This document shows positions 1 to 11,100 of a DNA stretch of 64,000 bases, one piece after another (position 1 is the stretch's first letter; each line of letters opens with the position of its first letter). This stretch comes from Himantopus leucocephalus (Eukaryota > Chordata > Aves > Charadriiformes > Recurvirostridae), in NCBI GenBank assembly GCA_003993805.1, contig RSEF01000003.1:109429911-109493910 (forward strand), written 5' to 3'. The position numbers were made by a program, and so were the translations under genes. The notes under the pieces were generated by a model. That model saw only the letters and a program-made list of their open reading frames with translations, did no database searches and had not been told where the DNA came from.

Positions 1-3000
1 AAAGGTGATCCCCTGATCCTGTAGAAAGAGATCTAGTTAGACCTACACATCCCAGCAGCTTGCTGGGCCAGAATGAGCATACCAACCTCAATCAGCTGAA
101 TTTGCTCAGCAGTGTATGGTATTCGCAGCAGAACCCTGGTGTCTGTTGTGTTGAGTCCATAGCCTGCACTCCAAGCATCGCTCACAAGAAAAGCCTTTTT
201 TTCTTCTGGTTGATGAAAAACTATTTGCCACATTGAGGCTTCTCCTGCTTTTGCCTAGCCAGAGAAATTCATTAAAGTTTTAAACATTCTGTTCAAAGTA
301 ACTTATTTATTACATTGAATGACTTACTGTATTGAACTGCCCAGCAGTTTTATTGCCTTGTTTCAAATATTGCTAGTGCGATACTGCTCCAGCCTTCCAC
401 TGCTCAGCCTCTCACATACAGAAAACTTTCCATATTAAGAGCACTGGAGATTAACTGCATTGCTACATTGCACATACAGGGTCCAAGAAGAAAAAGAAAC
501 CTATCCGCAGTTCACTCCTGGGTCATGATGACTTAGAGACAGTTTTTGTTGCACAGCCTCTTGTCTGGGGAAGGCTCGATTTCTAGGCTCTTTGATAAAT
601 CAGTTTCAATTTCTTCCTTGGAGACATGGCCTACAGCTGTCTATATTTCTAATGTATAAAATCTTTATGCTAAAACCACTCAGTACAGAAGTTCAGCCCT
701 TCCTACTTAAGTGCTTTTTGAAGTGAAATTTTATACTGTGCAGACACAGAATAGAAGGATGTTGGGCCAGAAGCAGTGCTAGCTTTAAACTAGGAAGAAA
801 ACCTGTAGTTCTACCTCTGGAAAGGCAGGAGTCCAGTCCTCAGGCTCATCTTGAATGAAGTCTTTTACAGCCTGTGGAACCTCCTTCCTGACAGAAACCT
901 GAAGGGAAAAAGCCTCTGTAAGTAAGGGGTTTGCTGGTGGCAGTTGTTTGCTTGTCTCCAACACCCTGTAAGTTTTTCTCAATACTTTCATAGAATGGTT
1001 TAGGTCAGAAGGGACCTTAGAGGTCACCTAGTTCCAGCCCCCCACCATGGGCAGGGACACCTTCCACTAGACCAGGTTTCTCAAAACGCCATCCAGCATG
1101 GCCTTTCAGAACAGTATAGGATTGAGAAAGGAGATTAGCATTTCCTAAAGGGCGGTTCCCACCCCCTTCAAGTGGGGGAAAAAAAGAACAACCCAACACA
1201 TAAAATGTCATCATGCACAGTGCATTATCTATAGTCCACTTGATTTCAGATTCATTTTATTTTTAGCATATCTTCCCATTTCTACTTCCAGTTAGAGCCC
1301 ATATCCTCTTCAAAGTGGAGTCCTCCCCACCTTCTCCACAGCAAACTCAGGAAGTATACATTTATGTTATTATCTCACATAAGACTTGCTGAGGCAACAT
1401 TCAGTGAATTCAGACTATTAGCTCAACCTTTTGAACGCTATTTCACAACTTTGTTGGCTATTCATGCTGACTAGTAGGCTATATAAGCATACTATAAATG
1501 CATCACTACACTCAAGATAAATGCCGTGCACTCACTAGTGAGCGGTTCATGGTGAGGCATTCAAAGTCTGTTTCCAATACACATTCCTAGCATCCAAAAA
1601 ACTCCCAAAGAAAGCTTCTTAAGTATTTACCTTCTTACCTTTTTTTTTTAACTGCCTTCCCATTTGTACCTCCAGTACTTACCTCCATGTAGTTGCTTTC
1701 ACATACTACCTCTCTTGGACTCCACGGGCCATAATGGCAACTTGCACTTTTCAGATGGGTTGCGGCATTATTCATATCAGGAGTATGTGATGTTTTGATC
1801 TGTACTGTTACTGTGAACACATCTTTCTGCATGGAAACAGGGAATACTTGCTTGTTAGACCAGTTTTTCCTAGTTAGACACCACCTACCCTTGTGAATTA
1901 AGAGTACCTTACAAAATCCACTCACCAGCCTCTGCACAGAAGAGAAACTCCGTAATGAAGCATTATTGTTTTTTACTTAGTTAACTACATAGGCTACATA
2001 CCTGTAGCACATATCAAGATAAACATTTGAAGGGGAACCTTCAACATTTCACATAGCCCTAGAGCTGAACACAAAAAAACTAATGCTCCCAAAAATATAG
2101 CTGATCTTGTGTTTTATGACACAGTAGCAGTGAGCAAGCAACAAGCAGCCAAAGCTTTTGAGCTTTTACCCTTACGTGTCTCAGACACCAAATACTAGAG
2201 CAGAGTAAAACACAGCTGCCAGACAGAATTCCCTATTCTTATCCAAAAGAAACCAGTTACCCTTCAAGGGCATACATGCGATATGCTTCTTCATGTGCTC
2301 ATCTGTGTTTTGTGCTTTGCTGTAGGACATTCAAACAGCAAGTCAATGTTATGTTCTCAGACCTCTGGATGCATTCAAGGAGAATGAAATCATTTTTTGC
2401 TAATAGGTGTTCAAGACATTATGACACCTCAGTTAATACCTATCAATAATTGATAATCTTTTGCATAAATGTCATATGCAACAGCACTGTAGTCAAAACG
2501 ACTATAACAGACTTACCTCTAAGCGAGAATGGCAGCTTAGTGCAGAAGCGCGAAACTCAATGTTACTCCAGTTGCTGTAAGTTACTGTATAGCCACACTG
2601 TGATGCCATGGCCTCATCTAGCTCCCAGGCTATGCCAGATTGATCTATGGGCAGTTAGTGGAGAGCAGTATTAATGAGTATAACTCCTGCTCTGCAAAGT
2701 CCCTGAGCAACCTGCCCTTGCCCCAGGGTTCAGCTGACCCTGCTCCAATGCAGCCCAGCTGCATGCCCAGGCATAAGAGAATTGCAAAGTAGCGAAAAAG
2801 AGCTGTAACAAAGTCTATAGAAAGTGAGAAAGGTAAAATTACAGACTGGGACAGGGAACATTAACAGCTCAGGGACCAAAGATGAAAAAAATCTCCACCA
2901 TGTAAAGATATTAAATCCTGAAGGGACAAAACCCACAGTAAGCGCAGAACAGTTAGGTCAGTGTCAAAGCTGTCAGGATTGACAGACGATGACAAGACAG

Positions 3001-6000
3001 CAACATCAGGAGTCCAATCTGCAGCTGGCCCATGTTTCTCTGACACCTGCCTGGCCAGAGCGTCTTCAAAGGTCTAACAAGGATGACAAGCACACTAAAG
3101 CTTAGCTTGGATTTTTTATAGGCTACAAACCTGCCTTTGTGGGCTTTTTTTTTTTTTAAAAATCTCTCTTCCAAAAAGAATTGCTTTACACTTTCAAGCT
3201 GTGCATATCCCAACTGCAGAGTGTCTTTACACATGGATGAAAAAAACTGAACAATGAAAATACATCAAGTGGGTTTTTACACAAGTTTAACATTCTAGAC
3301 AGATCGATGTTATGGACTATATCTAGTTAGAGAGCTAACTAACATGGAGAACTAGTTCAAGGGTGAGTTTACATTTTATGCATATGATCTTACACCTGTT
3401 GATGTTTATAGCCCAAAAGCTATATCTGCCCTTCCAGGGTGCTCTCTGGTGCCTCTCACTCAAATGCACCACTTGTTGATTACTGAGCCCATAGCCAGAG
3501 GGCCCAGCTAATTTTTCTTAACTTCATTAAGAATTTATACGCCTCCACCAGGTCCCTTAGCTGTAAGCAAAGAGAGTAGAGAGCCACCAGTGCAAAATCA
3601 GTAACGTAGTGCCAGCTTCAGCTAGTGAATTTTCAGGATAGTATGTGCTGTTACTGGGGAACATGTTTACCAGGAGGGAAATCCACCAGCATTAACATAC
3701 CTAGAAACTACCACGTGCATTTTAATTTGAGTCCAAAGCCAGCCATGATTAGACTTGATATTGCAGAGTTACCACTCTAGAGGGCTATAGGATAGGTTAT
3801 ACAGAAATAAAGGTAGCATTTGGCTGTTTCTTACAATGAGGTGCGACCTACTAAGCTCTGATCTTAGCATAATCCCGGGAATTCTCATATAGGAGGACCT
3901 CAGAGAATTGTAAACATTTCACCATGTGTCATTTTCTCTCCAAGTTCTTCTATATCAACTTACCAACAACAGCAAAAGATAAGTATTTGTCCTCAAAGTA
4001 TTCTGCACTCAGTGTTATACGCAAAAGGTTCCCCGAGCACTCCGAACTCATGGGTCCTGTGTTGAGCATATTGGAAGGCTAGTAAGTAGAGATTAAAGGT
4101 AACATACAGACAGAAATTTGTTACTTCCCAAACTGCTTTACAAAGTCAGTGTTGCGGCAGTCATATTCTAGCACATCTGGCCCGGAAGTGTTAGAGGCGT
4201 TTTTTTTTCCCCACCAGCAATAGTTGAAGGAGAAAGGCCAGCTCTAGTATTCCAATAGTAACTATCTGGTCAGCGGGCAATGCTAGCTGCACCAGCCAGT
4301 CATGGAAATAGGATTCTGGAACATGGACAAGGAAGAACTGAATTGGCTGCCCCAATCTGATCACCTTAAATGGAATAAAACAGAAGAAGAAAGTTAAGAA
4401 AGTCCCTCTGCCCTCCTGCAAAAGAAGAAAAAACCCTAGAAGGCCCAAAACCCCAAGCAACCAAAAAACACCCCCAAACCACACACACCTACTCACAAGA
4501 GGAGCCACAAGCCAGCTCAGGGTGGGGAGCAGCCACATCAGCTACCCATCAACCTACCCTGTTCACCTGCCCCAGTACCAGAAGCCAGTCGGATCATGCT
4601 GGGACAGAACCACATAAGAGCAAAGACGATGGCTTGAGAACCTCAAGTCCCAAGCTATCACCACAGCATACAGCAGGCTACGGCTGCCAAATCTCTTAGA
4701 GGCAAGAAGCAGGTAAAAGCTACTCCAAGTGTAGGACGAGAAACCAGAGAAGACTTTTCATTTGACATATATTTCCAATAAACTGTGATTTGTTGTTTTG
4801 AACAGAAGTTTCTATGGCATAGTGAGTTAATGCCAGCTAGACTTTTTATAGTAACAGTGCATTTCAAGGGCTGAGAAGATAATTTTTTTCTAGTGAGTTC
4901 AGCACTATACCCTTAAGTTAACCAGAGATGCACCTCTCACATCAGAGCTCGTCATACCAAGGAACAAACAGATGCTGGCAAACATGACCTTATTCTGCCC
5001 ATATTCCAAGCTACCAACTTGATTCAGTGCAGAAGCTATATAATTGCTCCAAGCTGGATAAAGCCTCCTCCAGCATCTTTTTACTTTAATCTTTGGTAAA
5101 TACTAACATGTCCATACAGCACCAGTAGGGCAGACAGTCCTAGAACCAGCTCTCTGTGTCTGCTCTTCCAGGACCAGCTCTGTTTTGTAAGAAAGAAGCT
5201 AAAGCAGACGACAGGTTTTCTCCGGCAAAACACTGATATCTTTATAGTATTTAAAAAACCTTACACATTGTATGGTCAATAACAATAACTAGGCTCAAGA
5301 AAAGAAGAGCAAAACTAAAGTCCCTATTAATTCATCAGTGCTTATTACCAGAGTGAGGAAAGGTAGAAACATTTGCTTAATATGACAGTACATAAGCCTA
5401 AAGAGTAGTTACCAATAGACACCACTATGTTTGGAGTTTCTCAGAAAAATGTGCAAGTATGGTTGCCACAAGAGCTTCAAACTCCTCTGAAACACACACC
5501 ACCTATGAAAAAACCTGGAAGTTGTTAGGCAAAAGCAGTTTACAGCAGCATTACCTGGTCTCCCTCGGGTCCATATTTCAGAGATTAATACCCCTATTAG
5601 TAACAACCTGTAAGAAAAGACAGGGATTAGCAGCAGCTTCAGCTGTGGCAACATCTTGCTAACAAATTTCTGTGCCCAGAAAGTTCCAGTCTGCATATTA
5701 AACTAGCCTTAAGTTTAGAGATACAGGCCTAGACCTGGAAACTACAAAATGGGATTTCCTTGGTCACTGCTAGAAGGTGGGGAAGGTAAATCAGAGAAGT
5801 GAATATATTTAATGCCTTGGTTAAGACCATTTATGGTTAGCAGCCACCATGAAGCTCTCACCTCTGCACCAGCCTCAGCTCCATCGTGCAGTTGCTCGGC
5901 CTCTCCCTGTGGTACTTTTTGCCTTATAGCCACCCACAAACAAAAATCTCCTTCATCAGCTTTGCATCAAAATCAAAGCCTTCTGGCTTCTCAGGGTCTT

Positions 6001-6016
6001 GGGTTACATGGAAAGG
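1..6016 (-). CDS. ZPAX: ZPAX-like zona pellucida family gene, 3' part of the visible model (multi-exon, runs off left edge)
   Basis: This entry spans seven exons on the minus strand, listed separately below. In transcript order they are 6016-5862, 5607-5555, 4056-3964, 2644-2517, 1826-1683, 898-815 and 254 to about 83. Each has an AG acceptor and a GT donor, and the exit/entry phases match at every junction I could fix (2/2, 1/1, 1/1, 0/0, 0/0, 0/0). The joined frame carries hallmarks of egg-coat ZP2/ZPAX-type proteins: a CGYTV segment, the block GPWSPREVVCESNYMEVSV across one splice junction, and MWQIVFH. Such proteins are secreted by the oocyte or follicle and polymerise into the perivitelline coat. 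The rest of the ZP module and the C-terminal anchor should lie left of the window. The most 5' exon has an in-frame stop, so functionality is uncertain. ZPAX is preferred over ZP2 because of the KCNS3 neighbourhood as I recall it; ZP-family membership is firmer than the symbol. Confidence 0.7.
83..254 (-). CDS. ZPAX: ZPAX-like exon, MWQIVFH block
   Basis: The acceptor tctctggctag is followed by GCA AAA GCA GGA, which enters in phase 0. The frame reads AKAGEAS-MWQIVFHQPEE and then a stretch with GYGLNTTDTRVLL and an NTT glycosylation sequon. The MWQIVFH segment followed by a GYG.N block fits ZP-family proteins. The donor is ambiguous: GAG|gttggt would end the exon at 87, and GTTG|gtatgc would end it at 83. 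The next exon lies outside the window, so phase cannot decide. No stop occurs in the exon. Confidence 0.65.
815..898 (-). CDS. ZPAX: ZPAX-like exon, VSVRKEVP block
   Basis: The acceptor tttttcccttcag is followed by GTT TCT GTC AGG. This completes the family motif NYMEVSV started in the upstream exon (NYME|VSV). The exon codes for 28 residues including VSVRKEVPQAVKDF and an acidic DEPEDWTPAFPE end. The preferred donor is GAG|gtagaa after 815; a second, CAG|gttttc, would add four codons and end at 803. Both keep phase 0, so downstream reading is unaffected. A CR1 fragment sits in the intron just upstream. Confidence 0.65.
988..1110 (-). mobile_element. CR1 LINE 3' fragment
   Basis: On the plus strand the text tagaatggtttaggtcagaa, an agggacctt segment, ccatgggcagggacacctt and accaggtttctcaaa is the reverse complement of the avian CR1 3' end. 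The element therefore reads on the minus strand and is heavily 5'-truncated. It lies inside an intron of the ZP gene. The chance open frame 1017-1214 comes from it. Confidence 0.85.
1683..1826 (-). CDS. ZPAX: ZPAX-like exon, GPWSPREVVCESNYME block
   Basis: The acceptor ccctgtttccatgcag precedes AAA GAT GTG, and the donor is GAG|gtaagt, a consensus 5' splice site. The exon is 144 nt, exactly 48 codons, phase 0 to 0. It codes for KDVFTVTVQIKTS near the start and CHYGPWSPREVVCESNYME at the end. The W.PREV.CE.NYMEV block is one of the most recognisable signatures of ZP2/ZPAX-type egg-coat proteins. Two cysteines and an intact frame argue that this exon is, or recently was, under constraint. Confidence 0.75.
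2517..2644 (-). CDS. ZPAX: ZPAX-like exon, SQCGYTV block
   Basis: The acceptor aactgcccatag is followed by AT CAA TCT, so the first codon is shared with the upstream exon (G|AT, Asp). The donor GAG|gtaagt is consensus. The 128 nt read QSGIAWELDEAMASQCGYTV and then about 20 residues including FRASALSCHSRLE. The SQCGYTV core and the next cysteine 20 residues on resemble the repeated domains before the ZP module in ZP2/ZPAX proteins. Exit phase 0 matches the exon at 1826. Confidence 0.7.
3964..4056 (-). CDS. ZPAX: ZPAX-like exon
   Basis: The acceptor tgctcaacacag precedes GA CCC ATG, entering in phase 1. The donor GTTGTTG|gtaagt is consensus and exits in phase 1, as the next exon requires. The 30 complete codons include PMSSECSGNLLRITLSAEYF and end in SFAVV. 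An alternative acceptor, cttactag before CCT TCC AAT, would extend the exon in phase 0 but would break the join to 5555-5607. The reading is open throughout. I see no isolated family signature; the call rests on splice sites and phase. Confidence 0.6.
5555..5607 (-). CDS. ZPAX: ZPAX-like small exon
   Basis: The acceptor is strong (ccctgtcttttcttacag) and the donor is CCAG|gtaatg. The 53 nt enter in phase 2 and exit in phase 1. Both match the neighbouring exons (AG|G gives Arg, G|GA gives Gly). The frame codes for LLLIGVLISEIWTRGRP. The other two frames contain stops. The exon is short and has no diagnostic motif, so support comes from splice signals and phase agreement. Confidence 0.5.
5862..6016 (-). 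pseudogene. ZPAX: ZPAX-like exon with an in-frame TAA
   Basis: The acceptor aaaggtggcag precedes CCT TTC CAT and the donor CAGAG|gtgaga is good. The frame reads PFHVTQDPEKPEGFDFDAKL, then KEIFVCGWL, then TAA at 5926-5924, then resumes in the same frame with GKKYHRERPSNCTMELRLVQ up to the donor. The protein-like text on both sides, and the exit phase that fits exon 5607, suggest one exon interrupted by a single stop. A weak donor before the stop (GG|gtggct) would also exit in phase 2 and skip it. The options are a real nonsense mutation, a sequence error, or that weak donor. Confidence is for the exon, not for the lesion. Confidence 0.5.
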
Positions 6017-6126
6017 CTGCCACCTTTATACTGATGAAACTCATTTTCAGCTGTTTACCCATCTAACTAGGAACCTATAATTCATGTCACCTGTTCATTT
6101 GCTTTACTGATTAAATCTGCTCCTAC

Positions 6127-6318
6127 CTAGGTCTCCCCATTTTGATGGTTGCCAGCTCCTGACTATCAGGCTGTCAGGGGGCAGTAGGATAACTGTTCTG
6201 GTAAAGCATGTGGCAGTTTGTTGTTTCAAAGTTACTTCTCTTCACTCTGTCTCCTCCGTGGAGGTTTTTGCACAGCCTTCCCCAAACAGCTGAATTCTGC
6301 CAGAGGCAAATGTGTAAG
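6127..6318 (-). pseudogene. possible further 5' ZP exon with an in-frame TGA
   Basis: The acceptor gctgcag and donor CTAG|gtagga bound 192 nt. One frame reads YTFASGRIQLFGEGCAKTS to TSTEETE, then TGA at 6244-6242, then REVTLKQQTATCFTRTV and LLPPDSLIVRSWQPSKWGDL to the donor. The text is protein-like on both sides of the stop. However, the exit phase (1) does not match the phase-0 entry of the exon at 6016. It may be a decayed exon of the same gene or a chance reading. No family motif is certain. Confidence 0.3.
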
Positions 6319-6984
6319 CTGCAGCTTTAAGGCAATTGGTATAACAAAAAAGGGAAGAGGCTGTTGAACTTCAAGGTAAGTGGTCAAAACTAGCAGTATA
6401 AAGGAACCTAGCTGGAGACTGATGGGTGTCACAAACTAAATGAAGAACTGACTGGGTGACCTGTGGGACACCTAGACCAGAAATCATCCCTCAGTCTGGG
6501 GAAAATTTACCCCAAAACTGTGGATGAGTGGATCTGACCACAAATAGACTGGAGAAAGAGTCCTACCTTTGCTGCATGCTGTAGGCGGAGAAGTTATACC
6601 TGTGGGCCTGGGTCCAGATCAGTGATGGTTTCCCACTGTCATCAGTGTGGGTGCACTCTGTGGGTGATGCATGGGAGTGTGACGGCACTGGGGCTGCTGA
6701 TTGTCAGAAGGTGGCCAGGTCACTTACTGTGCAACAGGGTTGGTATGGTGTCCATTGACATTTTCTGTAAGTGATGAGCACTGTTTGTGTACAATTACAG
6801 CAATATCAATAGCATAAACAATAACAGCTGCAATGTTGTTTTATGTAATAAAGGGTGCTAGAATTCAGTATTCCTTGTCTTGGTCATCATCCTGTTCAGC
6901 TGTCAGTCACTCTGTGCAAATACATCCTCAACTCTCAGAGCCCCAGTGATAATTGCCACAGAATAATGACAACTTCACCTGTTT

Positions 6985-7178
6985 CAGGGTGGGGAGACAC
7001 TGGAATAGGTTGCCCAGAGAAGTTGTGGATGTCCCATCCCTGGAAGTGTTCAAGGCCAGGCTGGATGGGGCTTTGAGCAACCTGGTCTAGTGGGAGGTGT
7101 CCCTGCCTATGGCAGGGGTGTTGGAACTAGATGATCTTTAAGGTCCCTTCCAACCCAAACCACTCTATGATTTTATAA
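6985..7178 (+). mobile_element. CR1 LINE 3' fragment
   Basis: The run gacactggaataggttgccc, then agagaagttgtggatgtccc, caaggccaggctggatgggg, gatgatctttaaggtccctt and ccaacccaaaccactctatg is the classic avian CR1 3' end with its terminal ATTCTATG-like repeat. The copy is plus-strand and low in divergence compared with the other CR1 pieces here. It accounts for the chance ORF at 6855-7076. Confidence 0.9.
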
Positions 7179-7539
7179 TTGCTCCTCTTTCATGGCTAAA
7201 ATATTGATTTCCCCATTTTCTTTGTGCACCTATGTATTTTCTAGCAACTTCACCAGGATATAAGGAATATTGTGCATGTCAGCGCCTGTCATTCCTCTGT
7301 TTGAAACACTTTTGCCAAGAGGCGAGCTTGGCAGTGTTTCCTAACAAGCGCTCAGAATTGCCTGCACCCCTCTCTGCGTAGATATTTCATATATAGACTA
7401 ACCTTATATCGGCGATTCTTTTGTCCTAGGCTCACGCCTGGAACGTTTGGGTTTTGCTCCTTGCTTTTCGCACGTGAAGGCTGCAGGAGCAGTAGAGCTG
7501 GAGGATTTACTTGTAATTAACACCGGTGTCCTCCAGAGG

Positions 7540-7690
7540 GAGCCTGAGACTCTCCTATCGGGCTGCTCCGCCCGGTCCCTCCTGCCCGCGGCACCGTCCC
7601 CAGCGCGCAGCCAGGGCAGCCGCAGCTGTTCAGAACCGGCTCTCAAACCTCACAAAGATGACACGGGGTCGTTTGAGTGAGTCAGACACA
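7540..7690. other. small GC-rich patch with an AP-1-like site
   Basis: About 100 bases (7550-7645) are clearly GC-rich with several CpGs in otherwise AT-rich DNA. A TGAGTCA heptamer lies at 7678-7684. It could be a small regulatory element or the edge of an old exon. Frames on both strands are open but unlike any protein I know. Confidence 0.3.
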
Positions 7691-8149
7691 TGTATTTATG
7701 CTGCTTATCACGGCTAACCTTACTGCACCACTTCCACATCTTCAAGAGTATATATAAAAAAAAATATTGAATGTAAAAAACAAAGTTTGCCATGGTCCAG
7801 GGTGCTGGATTTTACCCCAGAAGCAAGTTTTATCCCCAACTGGTTTGTGTTGCTGTTGTTTCCTTCTGAAATTCCCTAGCTGACAAATTTTTAACTTTAC
7901 AAGGAGTTTTCCTCAGAAATACTATCCACCAAGGTTACTATATATATAATGGGTTATGATAACAAATAAAACCATGATCAGGCAGTCAGGGCTTAAATGT
8001 CGGATAGCACATCCCTGTTTATTATTGTTGGAGTGGAGACCATTTGAATTACAGCTTTATTTCACTGTGCAGTGTATTTTTACAATATTACAAAAAGGTC
8101 ATTACACTTTTCCAGAACTCTATTTTGGGTACCACCAGGGAAGTGCCTG

Positions 8150-11100
8150 AGATTTCCTCTAGTTTGCATGAACTCCACCCAACATTTAAAGCAGACCTGC
8201 ATTGTTGACGAGCTCATCACACTAATTGTATGGTAAGCATCAAGGTTGCTCATGCTTTTCAACCCCAAACAGATTCCAGCTATGTATCCATTAATCCTTC
8301 AACATGCCAATACTCACGCGCAGGCTGAGGTTATGGAGCAAAGGGGCATCCTGGAGGTGTCCTGTTCACTTCTTGCAGCTTAAACAGAGTCATGACAACC
8401 AGCAACCATATACTGGAATGGGAGGGGTATTGCAGTAGCCCTGCTACAACTCAGCCTTATCACAGCAGTACTGAATGCATTACACGTCTAGTTTACACAC
8501 ACAGTCGCTGTTTGTTTGTTACCTTCTTTTTCTGTTTTTACCAATCAACTGTAGATTAATTCCTAGACACTTTTATGTTTCTGGGTTGTTTTGGAGTTTT
8601 TTTATATTTTTTTTTTTAGTACGTAGCACATGTTGTCTTGGACCATAATTATGATTCTGGGCAATACAATAACACAAATAAATCTGAGATTACTTATATC
8701 CAGTCAAACCTAAATTACCAGCTGACAACTAAAAAGCAAGAAGTCTTGTCTGTCACAATTTTAATTTCTAAAGAATACTGAAATACAAAAGGCTTTACTC
8801 AAACTCTATGGCCAAAATGTCCCAGATGACAGACCAAATTTTCTTTCTGGGCCTTTCAATCAGTATTGGGGCAAGAAGAGGAAGAAATTATGCAGTACTT
8901 TGTACACGTTCAGAGCTAACCACTGTGTGGAACCATGTGCTGGTATCAGCATATCTGAGTGTTACCTTTCAGCTGGTAACTGATCTTTCTTCCATGACAA
9001 GCAGCGACTGGGCAGTAGGGCCAGATCATATAGTGCCATGACCCTTGGATGACGGAAAAAAGGAGGTCTGTACAATCTAATATTGCTATCTGTTAAGTAT
9101 ACCTTGAAAGCTATTTTGACTACATGAAAAAATGCAAGAGAAATTAAAGCCAAATCATAGTTCCTCTAGGATTAGGTAACATAATTCTGTGCTAATAAGA
9201 ATAATAAAACCATGAGAGATTTTGCAGTCTCACCCTTATAAAGTGACCCTTGTAAAATGTCCACAAGGAAATGTATTACTCATTTTCTTCACAGGGTTGC
9301 AATTCAGAATAATTGATATTCAATCAACTACTCTATCTGCCTCTCTCTGTTTCCTCCTCCCATGAATCTGTTCCTAGACAGTGTGTTTATGTGCTAGCCT
9401 AATTCAAATATTTTCTGTGTAAAAAAAAATGGGCAGACAGAAAACACGCAGTTCATCTGTAAGTGATATCTGCAAGAGCAGACACATTAGATAGAATGAG
9501 GCCATTAACTAAAACTCAGCAACTTATGCTGGGCTGTCTCTGCTGCAAGATATGCCTCCTCTGGGGATGCGAATGATTTCCTAAATCATCACTGACTTGA
9601 TTTTCAGTTAGGCACAGCCCTGCTACGGGAGTACAGTGGAGATAAGATCCCCAGAGAGTCAGGAAACCATCTGTCTCAGAGTTATGGGTGGTTTTCTTTG
9701 GGCTCCCCCATACTCAGGCTCAGTAGGTATGATGATTATCAGCTGACAATTCACAGATTAAAACAGGGACCAGCACATTTAAAAGGACAAATGTCCCTTG
9801 TTAAAGCTTTATAAGGCATGCTATGTTAGTCCTTTCTTCTCTGAATAGGGCACAGCAGGACGTTTGAAACAAGCCTCCCCCCAGGAATATCGATCATGAC
9901 CATATTGTCTTGTGAAGTGCATCGTGTTTTGCGCTCAGAGCATGCATGAAGCCATGCCTCCATCCCACCTTCTCCCCACTCGTGCTTTCTGAGTGTCATC
10001 TCCTTCAACGGGGCAGCGTAAGAGCAGTGGATGCCCTCCCCTGAACCAGGACCGTAACCTGTGGGGTTATGTACAAGATCTTCTAAAACTGAGAATACCA
10101 TTCTCAAAGTTTGTCTGCATCAATAAAACTGAGCGAAATTAAGTGAAAGAGTTACACCAGGAAGTAATTTGGCCCTTGAAGTCCAGTTAGAATTTGAGAA
10201 TAGGAATTTATGTGCGGTGGAGAACAGTCTGTGGAAATGTCTGGAACCAAATGCAAAGCAATTTAGATTACTGTGATAGCACAAAAGCGCTTTGTGTAGA
10301 CAATTTAAGACATCTGCCCATGGTCCAGACATCTGTGTGCGATGAATACCATTTTTGAGCTAGCTCTTTATTTATCATTCAGTGATGTCCATTAGTAATT
10401 GCTGCCCCTGTACAACCCTGTCTTTGTCTATATGTAGTTATATATGGTTACTTGACAACTGCAATAAACAAGGAAAGAATTACTTGTTCTTAAATTGAAA
10501 ATACAATCTGTGATCTAGTTCTATTTCAAATACAGACAAACACATTTTACTCTTCCCTCCCATTCTCTCTCTTTGTCTGTATTTGAAGATGCTGTTGCAC
10601 ATTTATATCCCTCAAAGTAATGGACATATAAACTAGCTCCTGTCATGCAGATGGGTCGTGCAGATATAATCCTTTTATATTTTTAGCTTATCTTCAGTTT
10701 CAGTCCTCCTGCAATGTTGAAGAACCTGAAACACCCAGGCCTGTGCTCAGAAGCCAGGCTTCTCTTCAGACATAGATTTCCTTTCTTTGGTCACTTCCAA
10801 CACTTCTCTGGATTTATACTCAGTATTTCACTGATTTGGAATCCTATCTTTTCTCTATTTATGTGAAGTCTTTGAGATTTTGCAATGCCATTTACTTATC
10901 TAGTAAGTGAGTCTTTGGTGCTATAAGAAGGAAGAAGATTTTCTTTGGTGTAAGACCAGTACTAATTAGACTTTGTAGCAACAGAGACAGCAAGTGGAAA
11001 TAGTGTGTCATCTTCAGCAAATAAACAGATTTTTTCCGTCTGTTCAAGTAATACCACACAGTGTCTTATTACCAGTCAAAATGAAGCAATATAGAACCAA

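Noticed and set aside
2861..3234. Two overlapping minus-strand frames considered as ZP exons
   Set aside because: No good acceptor/donor pair. The exons at 3964 and 2644 already join in phase without them.
4191..4538. 115-residue minus-strand frame in the ZP gene region
   Set aside because: Leucine-rich reading with a poly-A-derived end. It does not join the exon phases on either side, so it is treated as intron.
6232..6432. Signal-peptide-like start on the minus strand (TPISLQLGSFILLVLTTYL)
   Set aside because: The frame begins at GTG, not ATG, and overlaps a different, more protein-like frame.
6567..6657. Exon-like piece reading CTHTDDSGKPSLIWTQAHR between an acceptor and a GTAGGA donor (minus strand)
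   Set aside because: It exits in phase 2, which fits neither downstream candidate, and I see no ZP motif. Possible exon, but not supportable.
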